Below, in pieces: positions 43,474-53,434 of a stretch of 64,000 nt of DNA. The notes under the pieces were generated by a model. That model worked only from the letters and a program-made list of their open reading frames with translations. It was not told where the DNA came from and ran no database searches. This stretch comes from Paenibacillus etheri. GTDB lineage: Bacteria > Bacillota > Bacilli > Paenibacillales > Paenibacillaceae. The stretch covers positions 131,185 to 195,184 of the forward strand of contig NZ_LCZJ02000012.1 in NCBI RefSeq assembly GCF_001012825.1. The letters run 5' to 3'. Numbering within the stretch: the stretch's first letter is position 1; each line of letters starts with the position of its first letter. Made by a program: the position numbers and the translations under genes.

Positions 43474-45207
43474 ATGAAAATCCGATTCTTGATTAAAGAT
43501 TCCTCTATATTCCAGAAAATAATGGCTGCCTTTTTGGCAGCCTTGTTTCCGCTCATGGCGATTACCTGGTTGATTAATGAGAAGGGTTCGGACAATATTC
43601 GGAGTGAAATTTCCGAGTCTATTCTAAATACGACTCGCTTCTATCTGGATTCACTCGACAAGGAAGCAGACCGGATCAGCCGTTATTTGCCGAACTATGT
43701 GATGGACAAAGACTTGATGGAAATTGCAACTACAGGAAATTACATGAGTTATTACGATCGTGCGCAAAAAATATTAGATATCCAAAGACGGCTTGAATTG
43801 ATGAAGAACTCAAGTCCATTTATTCAAGAAGCAAGGGCGTATATCCCTCTTATCGACCGAACGATTCTTAGCAATAAATTTGAAACTTCGATGAATAAGC
43901 AAGAATATGCTTCTATGCAGCAAAATAAGAGATTATACGAAGAACCTTTCATTTACTGGAACGATCGATTATTTATTTCCATGCAGTACCCCATTAATAC
44001 CGTTAAAAATCCGATTTATATCGTAGCGGTTGAATTATCGACTACCAAAATCAGAGAAACGTTATCTCAAATCGGCAGCTCGCGTGGTGGACAGAGCGTA
44101 TTGCTCAATCTGGAACGTGGTTGGGAGATCGAGAGTGACATGGATCCGGAACTGCTGGAACAAATGAAATCCTTCGCTGCGGATAAGCGGGAATTGCAAA
44201 AAGACGAAGGATACGAAACGATTATGTATAATAGTAAGCGGTTTCTTACGGTATATAAATACTCCAGTCTCTGGAATTCCTATTCGATTATGTGCATTCC
44301 CGAAGAGACAATCTTGGGTTCTCTTGAGATCTATCGAACATTGTTCTGGTGGGCTTGCGTGCTAGCTGTGGGTATTGTCGTTTTCTTCTCCTACTTTCTA
44401 TTACGATTTATCTATCGGCCATTAATGAAACTTGTGCATTCCTTTCGGCGCGTTCAGCAGAATAGGCTGGAACCGATCGTGATCGATCGTGGAGCCGATG
44501 AGTTCGGGTATTTGTACCAAGCTTTTAATAATACGATCCGATCCTTGAAAACACTAATCGAGGAAAATTACGAGCAGCAAATCAGGAACCAGCGTTCCGA
44601 ACTGAAACGATTGCAATCGCAAATTAATCCTCATTTTTTATATAATTGTTTTTTTGTATTGTGCCGGTTAATTAAATCCGAGAATCAGAAGGAAAAGGCT
44701 TATCAATTCTGCCTGTACATCGGACAATATTTTCAGTTCATTACTCGTAATGACGAGGATGATATTCCGCTGGGGCTGGAGGTCAATCATTCTCGCACTT
44801 ATGTAGACATGCAAACCATATGTTACGGAGACCGTATTCAAGTCAAGTTCGAAGGTGATGTTCCCGATCTCTTCGTGCCGAGGCTGATTCTGCAGCCGAT
44901 CATCGAAAATGCTTATAAGCATGCCTTGGGCAATATGATTCAGCAGGGTGAGCTATGGGTTCATTGTGAGCGGGTGGGCGATGTATTCTCCATCTATGTC
45001 GAAGATAATGGCCGAAGCATCCCTGATGCGGAGATCGAACAGCTTCAGAAGCGACTGCGTCAATCCACCACTCGGATGGAGGAAACAACCGGAATCATAA
45101 ATGTGCATCGCAGAATACAGCTGCGGTACGGTGAGGAATATGGCATTACAGTGTCACGTTCTGCTCTTGGTGGACTTCAAGTAAGAATCAATCTGAGCGC
45201 GAACTAA
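43474..45207 (+). CDS. YesM-like sensor histidine kinase
   Basis: The protein has 577 residues. Helices at about 15-35 and 288-308 flank an extracellular sensor. HAMP at about 310-365. The His-kinase motif is QSQINPHFLYNCFF, and the ATPase domain has N-box ILQPIIENAYKHAL and G1 VEDNGRSI. AGGAG precedes ATG 43474. It most likely detects the sugar outside, perhaps with the binding protein, and phosphorylates the regulator encoded next. Confidence 0.9.
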   Translation: MKIRFLIKDSSIFQKIMAAFLAALFPLMAITWLINEKGSDNIRSEISESILNTTRFYLDSLDKEADRISRYLPNYVMDKDLMEIATTGNYMSYYDRAQKILDIQRRLELMKNSSPFIQEARAYIPLIDRTILSNKFETSMNKQEYASMQQNKRLYEEPFIYWNDRLFISMQYPINTVKNPIYIVAVELSTTKIRETLSQIGSSRGGQSVLLNLERGWEIESDMDPELLEQMKSFAADKRELQKDEGYETIMYNSKRFLTVYKYSSLWNSYSIMCIPEETILGSLEIYRTLFWWACVLAVGIVVFFSYFLLRFIYRPLMKLVHSFRRVQQNRLEPIVIDRGADEFGYLYQAFNNTIRSLKTLIEENYEQQIRNQRSELKRLQSQINPHFLYNCFFVLCRLIKSENQKEKAYQFCLYIGQYFQFITRNDEDDIPLGLEVNHSRTYVDMQTICYGDRIQVKFEGDVPDLFVPRLILQPIIENAYKHALGNMIQQGELWVHCERVGDVFSIYVEDNGRSIPDAEIEQLQKRLRQSTTRMEETTGIINVHRRIQLRYGEEYGITVSRSALGGLQVRINLSAN

Positions 45208-45220
45208 AGGAGGAATCAGC

Positions 45221-46903
45221 ATGTACCGACTGCTAATCGTCGATGACCTTCCCATTATTGTCGATGGTCTTCTGGAGCTATTCAATGAGACCGATCATTT
45301 GCAACTCGAGGTTATGAAGGCATATTCAGGTGAAGAAGCACTGGAGGTACTGTCTCATCATCGTATCGATATCGTGATTTCCGACATTAAGATGCCTGGA
45401 CTGGAAGGAATTGAGCTGCTTCGGGAAATCAAATCCCAGTGGCCGGCCTGCAAAGTTATTTTCTTAACAGGATACAATGATTTTCATTATGCAAGGAGCG
45501 CAATTACGTACGGTGGGTTCGATTATATTCTGAAGGTCGAAAGTGATGAGAAAATTATTCAGTCCGTAGAACGGGCGATTGAGAAAATTGAAGAAGAAAA
45601 TAACCAAGAACAGATGATCGCTAGAGCGCAATCCAAAATGAGACTGGCATTGCCCTCCCTGCAAAAAGAGTATGTGTGGGAGCTCTTTCAAGGCAAGCAT
45701 GTATCGGATAGCCAATTAAAGCAGGCGTTTAAAGAAATCGATATCCCGCTTGATGCGACATTGCCGGTTTACTTGCTCATAGGCAGGGTAGACGCATGGA
45801 AAGAAATGTTCACGACGCCGGATAAAGCGTTATTGACTTACGCCGTACAGAACATTTGCGATGAGTATTTGTCCACGCAGGTCAGATGCTATTCCGTTGT
45901 ATTCGAGTTATCCAAAATCGTCTGGATGATTCAACCGAAAATCCCGGATGGATCGTCTATGGAATACGGGGATCAGGATTGGATCAGAGCTCATCGGTAT
46001 ACGAGCGGTATTTTGGAGACTGTACAGGGAAATTGCAAGAGATTGCTGAGTTTATCGGTTTCTTTCCTTCTTGGAAGTGAAGCAACGACATGGGATAACA
46101 TATCTGATCGGTTTCACTCGATCAAATACGGCCTGGTACAAGGACATGGATTATTTAATGAGGTCATATTGACCGATAAAGACATTCAAAGAGAAGTGAA
46201 GGGTGATCTGAGTGGGAACTACCACGATGCCTTCTATCACGCCCGTGTTCAATTGCTGATGTCTTGTCTCGAGAATAATCATCGGGAGCAATTCAACAAG
46301 CTTTATGCCGAACTAACGTCCATTTGGAATGATGAGGAGTCGCCGAATGAGCGGAAGATCGAACTGTATCATTCGCTTTCAGCTATTTTTCTGTTCTATA
46401 TCCATAAGAATCGGGAAATTCGGGATTACATCAATACGCTGATGGATCTGGATAAGTTATATCGCTATGGAGATTCCGCATCATGGTCGGAGCTGATTCA
46501 ATACTTCTCGCAAATGGCGGATTGCTTCTTCGAATGGAATGCGCTGCGGGGTACGCAATTGCCGACAGAGGTCGTGAATAAGGTACATCGATATATTGAA
46601 GAACATATTTCTACTGATATTTCCTTAAATGCGCTGGCCGATTACGTGAGCTTGAATCCATCGTATTTGTCCCGACTTTATAAGCAAATTACTGGAATGG
46701 GGTTATCTAAATATGTGAACGACTATCGTAACCTGATCGCCAAAGATATGCTGCTCAACACATCGATGAAAGTGAATGAAATTGCTGCTGCCCTGGGGTA
46801 CAACTCAGCGCTTGCATTTATTCGCTTCTTCAAGAAGCAGAACGAAACGACGCCGCAAGATTTCCGTATGGCAAGAACCCATTTACAGAATCAAGGTCAA
46901 TAA
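45221..46903 (+). CDS. YesN-like response regulator with AraC domain
   Basis: The protein has 560 residues. Receiver at 1-122 with D8/D9 and phospho-acceptor D55 (ISDIKMPG). A long linker domain follows. AraC double helix-turn-helix at about 450-550 (LNALADYVSLNPSYLSRLYK and EIAAALGYNSALAFIRFFKK, then TTPQDFR). It is 13 bp after the kinase. It should activate the promoter upstream of the binding-protein gene. Confidence 0.92.
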   Translation: MYRLLIVDDLPIIVDGLLELFNETDHLQLEVMKAYSGEEALEVLSHHRIDIVISDIKMPGLEGIELLREIKSQWPACKVIFLTGYNDFHYARSAITYGGFDYILKVESDEKIIQSVERAIEKIEEENNQEQMIARAQSKMRLALPSLQKEYVWELFQGKHVSDSQLKQAFKEIDIPLDATLPVYLLIGRVDAWKEMFTTPDKALLTYAVQNICDEYLSTQVRCYSVVFELSKIVWMIQPKIPDGSSMEYGDQDWIRAHRYTSGILETVQGNCKRLLSLSVSFLLGSEATTWDNISDRFHSIKYGLVQGHGLFNEVILTDKDIQREVKGDLSGNYHDAFYHARVQLLMSCLENNHREQFNKLYAELTSIWNDEESPNERKIELYHSLSAIFLFYIHKNREIRDYINTLMDLDKLYRYGDSASWSELIQYFSQMADCFFEWNALRGTQLPTEVVNKVHRYIEEHISTDISLNALADYVSLNPSYLSRLYKQITGMGLSKYVNDYRNLIAKDMLLNTSMKVNEIAAALGYNSALAFIRFFKKQNETTPQDFRMARTHLQNQGQ

Positions 46904-46995
46904 ATGTATATGAAATGTCAGTAACGATCTCTTTTGCCTCCGTTCCTACCGCCTTACAATGGAAGTACACTAGGTGCGCAAGAGGAGGAGTAGTC

Positions 46996-48270
46996 TTGAG
47001 AACATTAACAGCTGTATTACTTGGCGCTGGCAGTCGAGGAAGATATATTTATGGGCCCTACGCGGAGAAGTTCCCGAATGAATTAAAGATTGTTGCCGTA
47101 GCTGAGCCGGATGATGAACGTAGAAATCGATTTGCAGAGATTCATAGAATTGCCCCAGAGCATGTCTACGATTCTTGGGAGAAAGTATTCGATCAGGGTC
47201 AAATTGCGGACGTGATGATAATTGCTACGCTCGATCGGATGCATTATATACCAGCGATGAAAGCGATGGAGCTAGGCTATCATGTCATGCTAGAGAAGCC
47301 GATGTCGCCTTCCATGGAAGAATGCATCGAATTGGAGCAAGCTTCGCTTCGGTATAAGCGATTGCTCGTCGTAACCCATGTCCTGCGATATTCTCCGTTC
47401 TGGTCTGGGATCAAAAAATGCATCGAAGACGGTGAACTCGGAACGATAGGTACGATTCAATTAACCGAAAATGTGGGCTATCTGCATATGACACACAGTT
47501 ATGTCCGCGGGAATTGGCGCAATTCGGAGGAGACGAGTCCCATGATCCTGGCCAAATCATGCCATGATCTGGATCTCATCTCATGGCTTATGAATCAACC
47601 GTGTACAAGCGTGAGCTCGTACGGATCATTACTGCATTTCAGGGCGGAGAATGCTCCGGAAGGCTCCGCGGATCGCTGTATCAACGGCTGTGAGGTTGAG
47701 AAGGAATGCGCCTTCTCGGCAATGAAAATATATATTCAGCCCCTGGAACACCCTTGGGCACGCTATATGACAAATGATTTGTCGCAAGAGGGGATCTTGA
47801 AGGCGCTGAAGGAAGGACCGTGGGGTCGCTGCGTGTATCGCTGCGATAATAATGTCGTGGATCACCAGGTGGTCAACATGGAGTTCGAGAACGGAGCGAA
47901 TGCATCGTTCATCATGTCAGGGCTGACACAGAGCGGCACGCGTCGGGTTCAAATTATGGGAACACAAGGCGAGATCATCGGGGATATGGACAAAGGATCC
48001 TTCACGCTGTACCGCTATGTATCGGGCGAGAAGGTTGAGATTGGCTGCAATGTGGAAGGCGATGGTCATGGAGGCGGCGATGACCGTATGGTAAGCTCAT
48101 TCCTGCGGAATGTGCGTCAATTCGACAGCGATCCATCGCAAGGCCTGACCTCGGCGACGGCATCCCTGCAGAGTCATTTGATCGCATTCGCGTCGGAACA
48201 TTCGAGATTAAACGCAGGTCAGGCTGTCAAGCTTTCGGATTTGCAGAAGAAAGGAGAAATGTCTGTATAA
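46996..48270 (+). CDS. Gfo/Idh/MocA-family oxidoreductase
   Basis: The protein has 424 residues. N-terminal Rossmann motif GAGSRGRYIYGPYA, then MLEKPMSPS (EKP motif) and the C-terminal Gfo/Idh domain. The catalytic-site residues SCHDLDLISWLM are present. TTG 46996 is preferred because AGGAGGAG sits 9 bases upstream. A short Cys cluster (CINGCEVEKECAFS) is an odd insertion, seen in a subgroup of the family. It probably oxidises the imported sugar or a derivative. Confidence 0.88.
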   Translation: MRTLTAVLLGAGSRGRYIYGPYAEKFPNELKIVAVAEPDDERRNRFAEIHRIAPEHVYDSWEKVFDQGQIADVMIIATLDRMHYIPAMKAMELGYHVMLEKPMSPSMEECIELEQASLRYKRLLVVTHVLRYSPFWSGIKKCIEDGELGTIGTIQLTENVGYLHMTHSYVRGNWRNSEETSPMILAKSCHDLDLISWLMNQPCTSVSSYGSLLHFRAENAPEGSADRCINGCEVEKECAFSAMKIYIQPLEHPWARYMTNDLSQEGILKALKEGPWGRCVYRCDNNVVDHQVVNMEFENGANASFIMSGLTQSGTRRVQIMGTQGEIIGDMDKGSFTLYRYVSGEKVEIGCNVEGDGHGGGDDRMVSSFLRNVRQFDSDPSQGLTSATASLQSHLIAFASEHSRLNAGQAVKLSDLQKKGEMSV

Positions 48271-48373
48271 GATAAAATGATACTAGGAAGCCTCTTTCGA
48301 AGTGATGGGATGCCGTCATGGAGAGGGAGGTTTTTTGGTATGTATTTGATTCAAGAAATCGAGTCAATATGGA

Positions 48374-48849
48374 AAATGTTTTTGGCACCAATTATTTAGT
48401 TGCTTGTGTTTCACGAATGCATGGTGGCGCACAAAAGGTGGTCTACAAGATTGAGTGCAGTAATGGATTTTCCTGCGTTTTGTATGTGTGGGATCTTTCC
48501 ATGAATTATATTGAAGAAGAAAAAGCGAATGAAGATATTACAAATGGAAAATGCGAAAGTACAGCTAGCTTATGCCTCTCAACATATGGAGAAGATCGGG
48601 TCTAATCAAAGTAAACTGCTCGATAAGCTGTATGAATTAGAATCAAGAATTCAGCCTAGAAAGCAGTATGGATTTATTCACGGGGAAATGGGTCCTGACC
48701 ATGTATTGGTTAATGATAAGCTGGAACCCTTTTTGATTGATATCAAGGGGCTATTAAAGCTAATACATAGAGGATTTCCCGATCAACCATTTGCAAAAGG
48801 TCTAGCTGAATATCAATCTGAACGCGCACTTAGGTTTATCGAAAAATGA
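48374..48849 (+). pseudogene. Deleted second copy of the APH-like gene
   Basis: Nearly identical to 38485-39403 but with two deletions: about 304 bp (equivalent to 38645-38948) and about 142 bp (equivalent to 39166-39306). The first shifts the frame, splitting the gene; the C-terminal text (GFIHGEMGPDHVLVND ... RALRFIEK) survives. The similarity continues about 45 bp past the stop, as in the intact gene. Confidence 0.85.
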
Positions 48850-49008
48850 AGAAATAATCCATTAGCCTCCTTCACCCTTAGGGAAAAATTTTTTTGTTAC
48901 ACAACCTCAAGGCATAATAAAAGACCGCTCTACTGGAATGACTTCCGGATCTGCGGCCTTAGAACAAGATTCTATTATAGGGTCAATCTGTATCTAAAGG
49001 TGGTAAGA

Positions 49009-49194
49009 TTAATGGAATTTAACAGTCTTGATACGAGCTTCTTCTTCATAGGTGAGTGGTTTTGGGGATCTTGGAGTGTGCAAGTGGCGTTGCACGGAAT
49101 ATTCCATTTTTTGATAATCCTCATTACCTGAATTCATCGTTGGATTCCAATTTTCCGTTACCCAATTTTTAAGTTCTTTAAGTCCTGCTAGCAT
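49009..49194 (-). CDS. Small hypothetical protein (61 aa)
   Basis: Minus-strand ATG 49194 follows AAAGGAGG at 9 bases. The peptide starts MLAGLKELKNWVTENWNPTM and ends in a charged EEEARIKTVKFH tail. No known domain is recognised. A TATAAT -10 lies at 49259-49254 on the same strand, and a perfect palindrome lies between promoter and ribosome site, so it appears to be a regulated gene. Confidence 0.5.
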   Translation of the reverse strand: MLAGLKELKNWVTENWNPTMNSGNEDYQKMEYSVQRHLHTPRSPKPLTYEEEARIKTVKFH

Positions 49195-49218
49195 TTCCTC
49201 CAGCCTCCTTTGGCGAAG

Positions 49219-49241
49219 AAACAATATATTTTATATTGTTT
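49219..49241. promoter_or_regulatory. Perfect palindrome upstream of the 61-aa gene
   Basis: AAACAATATA (49219-49228) and TATATTGTTT (49232-49241) are perfect inverted repeats with a 3-base spacer. Likely an operator or mRNA hairpin. Confidence 0.55.
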
Positions 49242-49357
49242 TGTTTACGCTTTCATTATAACATGAAAATTAGTCTTTTAAAGCTGTGTCCACGTGAAAA
49301 ACACAGTTTTTAAGTGAACATTGTGTGTTAATTAGGGTTTGTGCTTCCTATGGAGAA

Positions 49358-49382
49358 AAGTGTCTCCTTGTAGGAGACACTT
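49358..49382. promoter_or_regulatory. Strong hairpin in a gene-poor gap
   Basis: AAGTGTCTCC pairs perfectly with GGAGACACTT around TTGTA. No T run follows. The rest of 49242-49749 shows no gene. Confidence 0.5.
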
Positions 49383-49749
49383 ATATTAGATTTAAAAGGA
49401 TAATCTATTGCCCTTGAGAGCCGCAAAGGATTTCTAGTAATTACCAAGCCTGCAGATGACTTTAAGGTCGTAGATAGTGTTACTCTGATTATAACTAGAG
49501 CTGCATATATCGTACGATATTCTATTTTTAAATGGAAAATAAGGTCTTATTTTATGGACGTTCACTTAAATGAAACTATTTTTCTAGTAATGATTGTTAT
49601 TCTGGTGGAAATAAATTTTATTTTTTAAAAAATAGAGAAAATAATTTACAGAATTAAATTTAAGTGATATCTTGAATATGTAGAAAAGAAACCGTTCACA
49701 TCGTCTTGGGACGATCAATCTTCTAGGAAATCCAAAGACAGTTTTGCCA

Positions 49750-49877
49750 GTGGTTATCTTTGTGACTTTCGTAAGTACAATCAACTCGGCGTAGCTTCTG
49801 CGGTAGGCGTTATTATGTTCGTGATTACATTGTTATTATCTGTGCCTCAGTTGCGAAGCATGATTAAGGTGAAGTGA
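49750..49877 (+). pseudogene. C-terminal remnant of a sugar ABC permease
   Basis: An open frame ending at TGA 49875-49877 reads YNQLGVASAVGVIMFVITLL and LSVPQLRSMIKVK, the final helix and tail of a sugar permease. Nothing upstream continues it. It directly precedes the second broken permease, as first and second permease genes usually do. Confidence 0.6.
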
Positions 49878-49890
49878 GGGGGAATACAAC

Positions 49891-50731
49891 ATGTCGAAAA
49901 TTAGAAACAAGAAGAAGAGAGAGAAGTTTGATGTGATATCGAATGTGATCATTGTCCTCTTCGCGCTCCTTAATCTTTTACCATTGTATTGGTTATTCAC
50001 AAGTTCTCTCAAGAACAGTTCAGATGTTGTGAAGATGCCTCTAGACTGGTGGCCTAAGTCAATTACATTCTCCAACTATGTGGATGTATTTCAGAACCAA
50101 CCGGCTTTGAGATAGACGTTTAATAGTATTTATCTGTCAGGCGTATCTACGATTATCGTTATTATTGTAGGCGCTATGGCTGCCTATGCATTCTCAAAGA
50201 TCAATTTTAAAGGTAAAGATATCATCTTCATTATCTTCATATCGAGCTTGATGATCCCTAAAGAAATTATGATCGTACCTTATTCCGGATCACACAGCAA
50301 TTTGGAATGGTGAATTCCTATAACGGTATGATTTGGCCGAACGTCGCGGGTGCATTTGGAGTGTTCCTGCTAAAAGGATTCTTCGATTTAACGCCTAACG
50401 CTTTTTGAGAAGCTGGGAGAATAGATGGTGCAAATGAATGGAGAATCTTCACTCGCAGCATGGTGCCTATTATTAAACCTGGTATTGGAGCCTTATTTAT
50501 TCTGAATTTCGTGCAAGTCTGGAATGATTATTGTGGCAGCTGGTTATAGGCCAAGAGAACAAAATGAAAACATTAATGGTTGGTACTGCGACCTTAATGC
50601 AGGATTCGAATCCTAATTTCGCATATAAAATGGCCGGAGCCACCATCGCTGCAATTCCGATGTTGCTAGTGTTCGTGTTATTCCAACGTTTCTTCACCAA
50701 TGGAATTACAGCAGGAGCAGTTAAAGAATAA
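49891..50731 (+). pseudogene. Carbohydrate ABC permease, broken
   Basis: ATG 49891 has a good ribosome site, and the text (IIVLFALLNLLPLYWLFTSS, TFNSIYLSGVSTIIVIIVGA) is that of a MalG/YtcP-type permease. TAG at 50113-50115 interrupts it. At about 50280 and 50405 the text changes frame, and an EAA-loop remnant (GRIDGANEWRIFTR) is followed by FQRFFTNGITAGAVKE at the end. At least one stop and two frameshifts mean no functional product. Confidence 0.8.
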
Positions 50732-50755
50732 ATAAAAATGTGGAGTGGGTTACTG

Positions 50756-51445
50756 ATGAATACTGAAAATAATGTACTTAAAAAGATAAAACAAAAACTG
50801 GTCGTCTCCAGTCAAGCCTTACCCGAAGAACCGCTGCATAGTCCGTTTATTATGGGAAGAATGGCTTATGCAGCATACTTGGGCGGTGCCTCCGGCATTC
50901 GGGCCAATAGTATAGCGGATATTCAAGAAATCAAGAAAACAGTGGATCTACCTATCATTGGGATCATCAAAAGGGTATATGAAGGTTCTGAAGTGTTTAT
51001 TACACCAACCCTGAAGGAAGTAGATGAGCTTTACCGCGAAGGGGTAGATATCATTGCTATGGATGCGACGGACCGGATTAGACCAGATGGATCTACCATC
51101 TCAGAACTATTTCCTAACATAAGAGAGACGTACAAGGATCAATTGTTTATGGCAGATTGCTCTACATTTGAGGAGGCTGCAAAGGCTGTTGAACTGGGAT
51201 TTGATCTTGTGGGAACCACTTTAAGCGGATATACAGAGTATACAAAAGACCGCTCACTTCCAGACTTTGAGCTAGTCAAACAAATCGTAAGCAACTTCTC
51301 AGTGCCTGTGATTGCTGAAGGTGGCGTTTCCACGCCTGAAGAACTGAAGACCATGTTCGATCTGGGTGTTTATTCAGCAGTAGTCGGCTCAGCGATTACA
51401 AGACCGATGGAGATTACCAAAAGGTTTGTAGAAGCTATTCAGTAG
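50756..51445 (+). CDS. nanE: N-acetylmannosamine-6-phosphate 2-epimerase
   Basis: The protein has 229 residues, a TIM barrel. The N-terminal SQALPEEPLHSPFIMGRMAY, IIGIIKR, DIIAMDATDRIRPDG and VIAEGGVSTPEELK segments are hallmarks of NanE. ATG 50756 follows GGAGTGGG. It converts ManNAc-6-P to GlcNAc-6-P in sialic-acid catabolism. A ROK kinase, RpiR regulator and YhcH protein follow; no nanA lyase is in the window. Confidence 0.92.
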   Translation: MNTENNVLKKIKQKLVVSSQALPEEPLHSPFIMGRMAYAAYLGGASGIRANSIADIQEIKKTVDLPIIGIIKRVYEGSEVFITPTLKEVDELYREGVDIIAMDATDRIRPDGSTISELFPNIRETYKDQLFMADCSTFEEAAKAVELGFDLVGTTLSGYTEYTKDRSLPDFELVKQIVSNFSVPVIAEGGVSTPEELKTMFDLGVYSAVVGSAITRPMEITKRFVEAIQ

Positions 51446-51468
51446 ATCGCCGGAGAGGGTAGATAAGG

Positions 51469-52341
51469 ATGAGAATTCTCGCTGTAGATATTGGCGGTAC
51501 CAATACCAAGATGTGTATATGCGATAAACAGGGAAAAGTGGATGATTTCAAGGAATATGCAACAGAAAGCCACTTGGGAGGGCCGCATGTAATCTCAAGA
51601 TTGCTTGATAAGATTGCAGAAAATGATGATTTTGATGCCATTGCTATAAGTACGGCCGGTCAAGTCAATGCTGAAGAAGGAATTATAGTCTATGCTAACG
51701 AAAATATTCCTAGATATACTGGGATGAAGATTAAGGAAATTGTAACTAATCATTTTCATAAACCTATTATGGTAGAGAACGATGTGAATTCAGCAGCATT
51801 AGGCGAGGCTCATTATGGTGCTGCCCAGAGCTTTAACAATTTCTTATGCTTGACGTTTGGCACGGGCATCGGTGGTGCCATTATATTGAACCGCCAAATC
51901 TATAAAGGAGCAGATGGGGTGGCGGCCGAATTTGGTCATATCCTGACACATCCATTGTCAGATGCGGTGGAGGGACTGCCTTTTTATGAAAAGTATGCTT
52001 CAACCACTGCTTTAGTGAAGATGGCTCAGCAGGCAGATCCCGAATGTATAGACGGAAAAGTCCTATTTGATAAAATACACAAAGGGGACGAAGCTCTGAA
52101 ACAGATCTTGGATTCATGGGTAAATGAGGTTTCTGTGGGTTTAGCTTCTATTATTCATATTTTCAATCCATCCGCTATAATTATTGGGGGCGGTGTTATG
52201 GAGCAAGAAGATTTAGTTCAAAGGGTAGAGGAACGAGCGAAGTCTTTAATTATGGAGAGTTTTGCGGGTGTAAGAATTGTTAAGGCCTCACTTGGGAATA
52301 AGGCAGGCTTGCTTGGCGCTTCCTCTTTATTCGCACATTAA
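51469..52341 (+). CDS. nanK: ROK-family sugar kinase (ManNAc kinase-like)
   Basis: The protein has 290 residues. DIGGTNTK phosphate-1 motif near residue 7; the active-site region VENDVNSAALGEAHYG and LTFGTGIGGAI are clear. The zinc-binding CxCGxxGC of classical ROK kinases is absent: EFGHILTH is followed by no Cys cluster. Its place after nanE suggests ManNAc kinase, but specificity is inferred from context. Confidence 0.8.
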   Translation: MRILAVDIGGTNTKMCICDKQGKVDDFKEYATESHLGGPHVISRLLDKIAENDDFDAIAISTAGQVNAEEGIIVYANENIPRYTGMKIKEIVTNHFHKPIMVENDVNSAALGEAHYGAAQSFNNFLCLTFGTGIGGAIILNRQIYKGADGVAAEFGHILTHPLSDAVEGLPFYEKYASTTALVKMAQQADPECIDGKVLFDKIHKGDEALKQILDSWVNEVSVGLASIIHIFNPSAIIIGGGVMEQEDLVQRVEERAKSLIMESFAGVRIVKASLGNKAGLLGASSLFAH

Positions 52342-52364
52342 ATCATTGTAAAGGAGGGGCTTAT

Positions 52365-53219
52365 TTGCGAACAATCAGTATTTTTTCTTCTATTCATTCC
52401 AAGTACAATAATTTGACGAATACGGAGAAGAAGGTAGCGGACTACGTCCTGGAGAACACGAGAAGTGTTGTCTATATGTCGATTACTGATCTTGCAGATG
52501 CGTGCGATGTAGGTGAATCAAGTATCTTTCGATTTTGCAAATCTTTAAGTTATAAAGGGTATCAAGAGTTCAAGATTGCACTCGCTCATAGTATCACTGT
52601 GGAGAATGAGATCCCGCAGCTTACGGATCAAATTCTAATGGACGACACTACTGAAGCTGTGGCTTCCAAAGTGCTGACCACAAATGTAAGTGCACTGAAC
52701 GAGACCTATAATTTAATTGATATACAGAAGATCAATGAAGCTATTGATTATATGATAAACGCGGAACGAATATCATTTTTCGGCGTGGGCTCTTCTCTAA
52801 TCACGGCGATGGAAGCCAAAATTAAATTTATGCGCATTACAAATAAAACAGAATGTTTGATGGATTCACATCTTCAGATGATGTCAGCAGCGCTAATGTC
52901 TGAGCGAGATGTAGCTGTAATCATTTCTTATTCCGGCTCAACGAAGGATAGTATTGAGGTCGCAAGAAAGGCGAAGGAACGAGGCGCTAAGGTGGTGTCC
53001 ATTACGAGATTTGAAAAGTCACCTTTAACATCGTATTCGGATCTTACCTTACTATGTGGTGCTAATGAGGGTCCTCTGCAGGGCGGTTCATTATCTGCCA
53101 AGATCTCACAACTCTATCTGCTGGATATTTTATATGTGGAATATTTCAAAAAGACTAGCGAGCAGTCCATTATCAATAAAGAAACAACAGCTGCGGCAGT
53201 TAGTGAGAAGCTCCTATAA
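52365..53219 (+). CDS. RpiR-family regulator (SIS domain)
   Basis: The protein has 284 residues. Helix-turn-helix at about 20-75 (MSITDLADACDVGESSIFRFCKSL) and a SIS sugar-phosphate-binding domain at about 120-255 (ISFFGVGSSLI, IISYSGSTKDSIEVARKAKE). TTG 52365 follows AAAGGAGGGG. It probably senses an amino-sugar phosphate and regulates this nan cluster. Its stop codon abuts a mobile-element-like sequence. Confidence 0.9.
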   Translation: MRTISIFSSIHSKYNNLTNTEKKVADYVLENTRSVVYMSITDLADACDVGESSIFRFCKSLSYKGYQEFKIALAHSITVENEIPQLTDQILMDDTTEAVASKVLTTNVSALNETYNLIDIQKINEAIDYMINAERISFFGVGSSLITAMEAKIKFMRITNKTECLMDSHLQMMSAALMSERDVAVIISYSGSTKDSIEVARKAKERGAKVVSITRFEKSPLTSYSDLTLLCGANEGPLQGGSLSAKISQLYLLDILYVEYFKKTSEQSIINKETTAAAVSEKLL

Positions 53220-53400
53220 GTGCGAGTTCAAAAAGTACGGTTTTCAGCACCGAGAAGATTGGATGAAGGTAGAAACTGAGGAGCGGAGCGTAGTGGAAGC
53301 TACGTGAGCACCGGAAGTTTCGCCTGAATTCAATATTCGATGTCGAGTAAGCTTCTTGGGCTACTTCGTGATCAAAAGCGGACTTTTTGAACAACCTCTG
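53220..53400. mobile_element. MITE-like element with terminal inverted repeats
   Basis: GAGTTCAAAAAGTACGGTTTT (in part) at the left, 53224-53244, is mirrored by AAAAGCGGACTTTTTGAACA at the right, 53374-53393, followed by short imperfect extensions. It is about 180 bp long with no coding text. It begins one base after the RpiR stop. Confidence 0.55.
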
Positions 53401-53434
53401 TAAGATAATTGAGATGTGAGGAGAATGAGACAAT

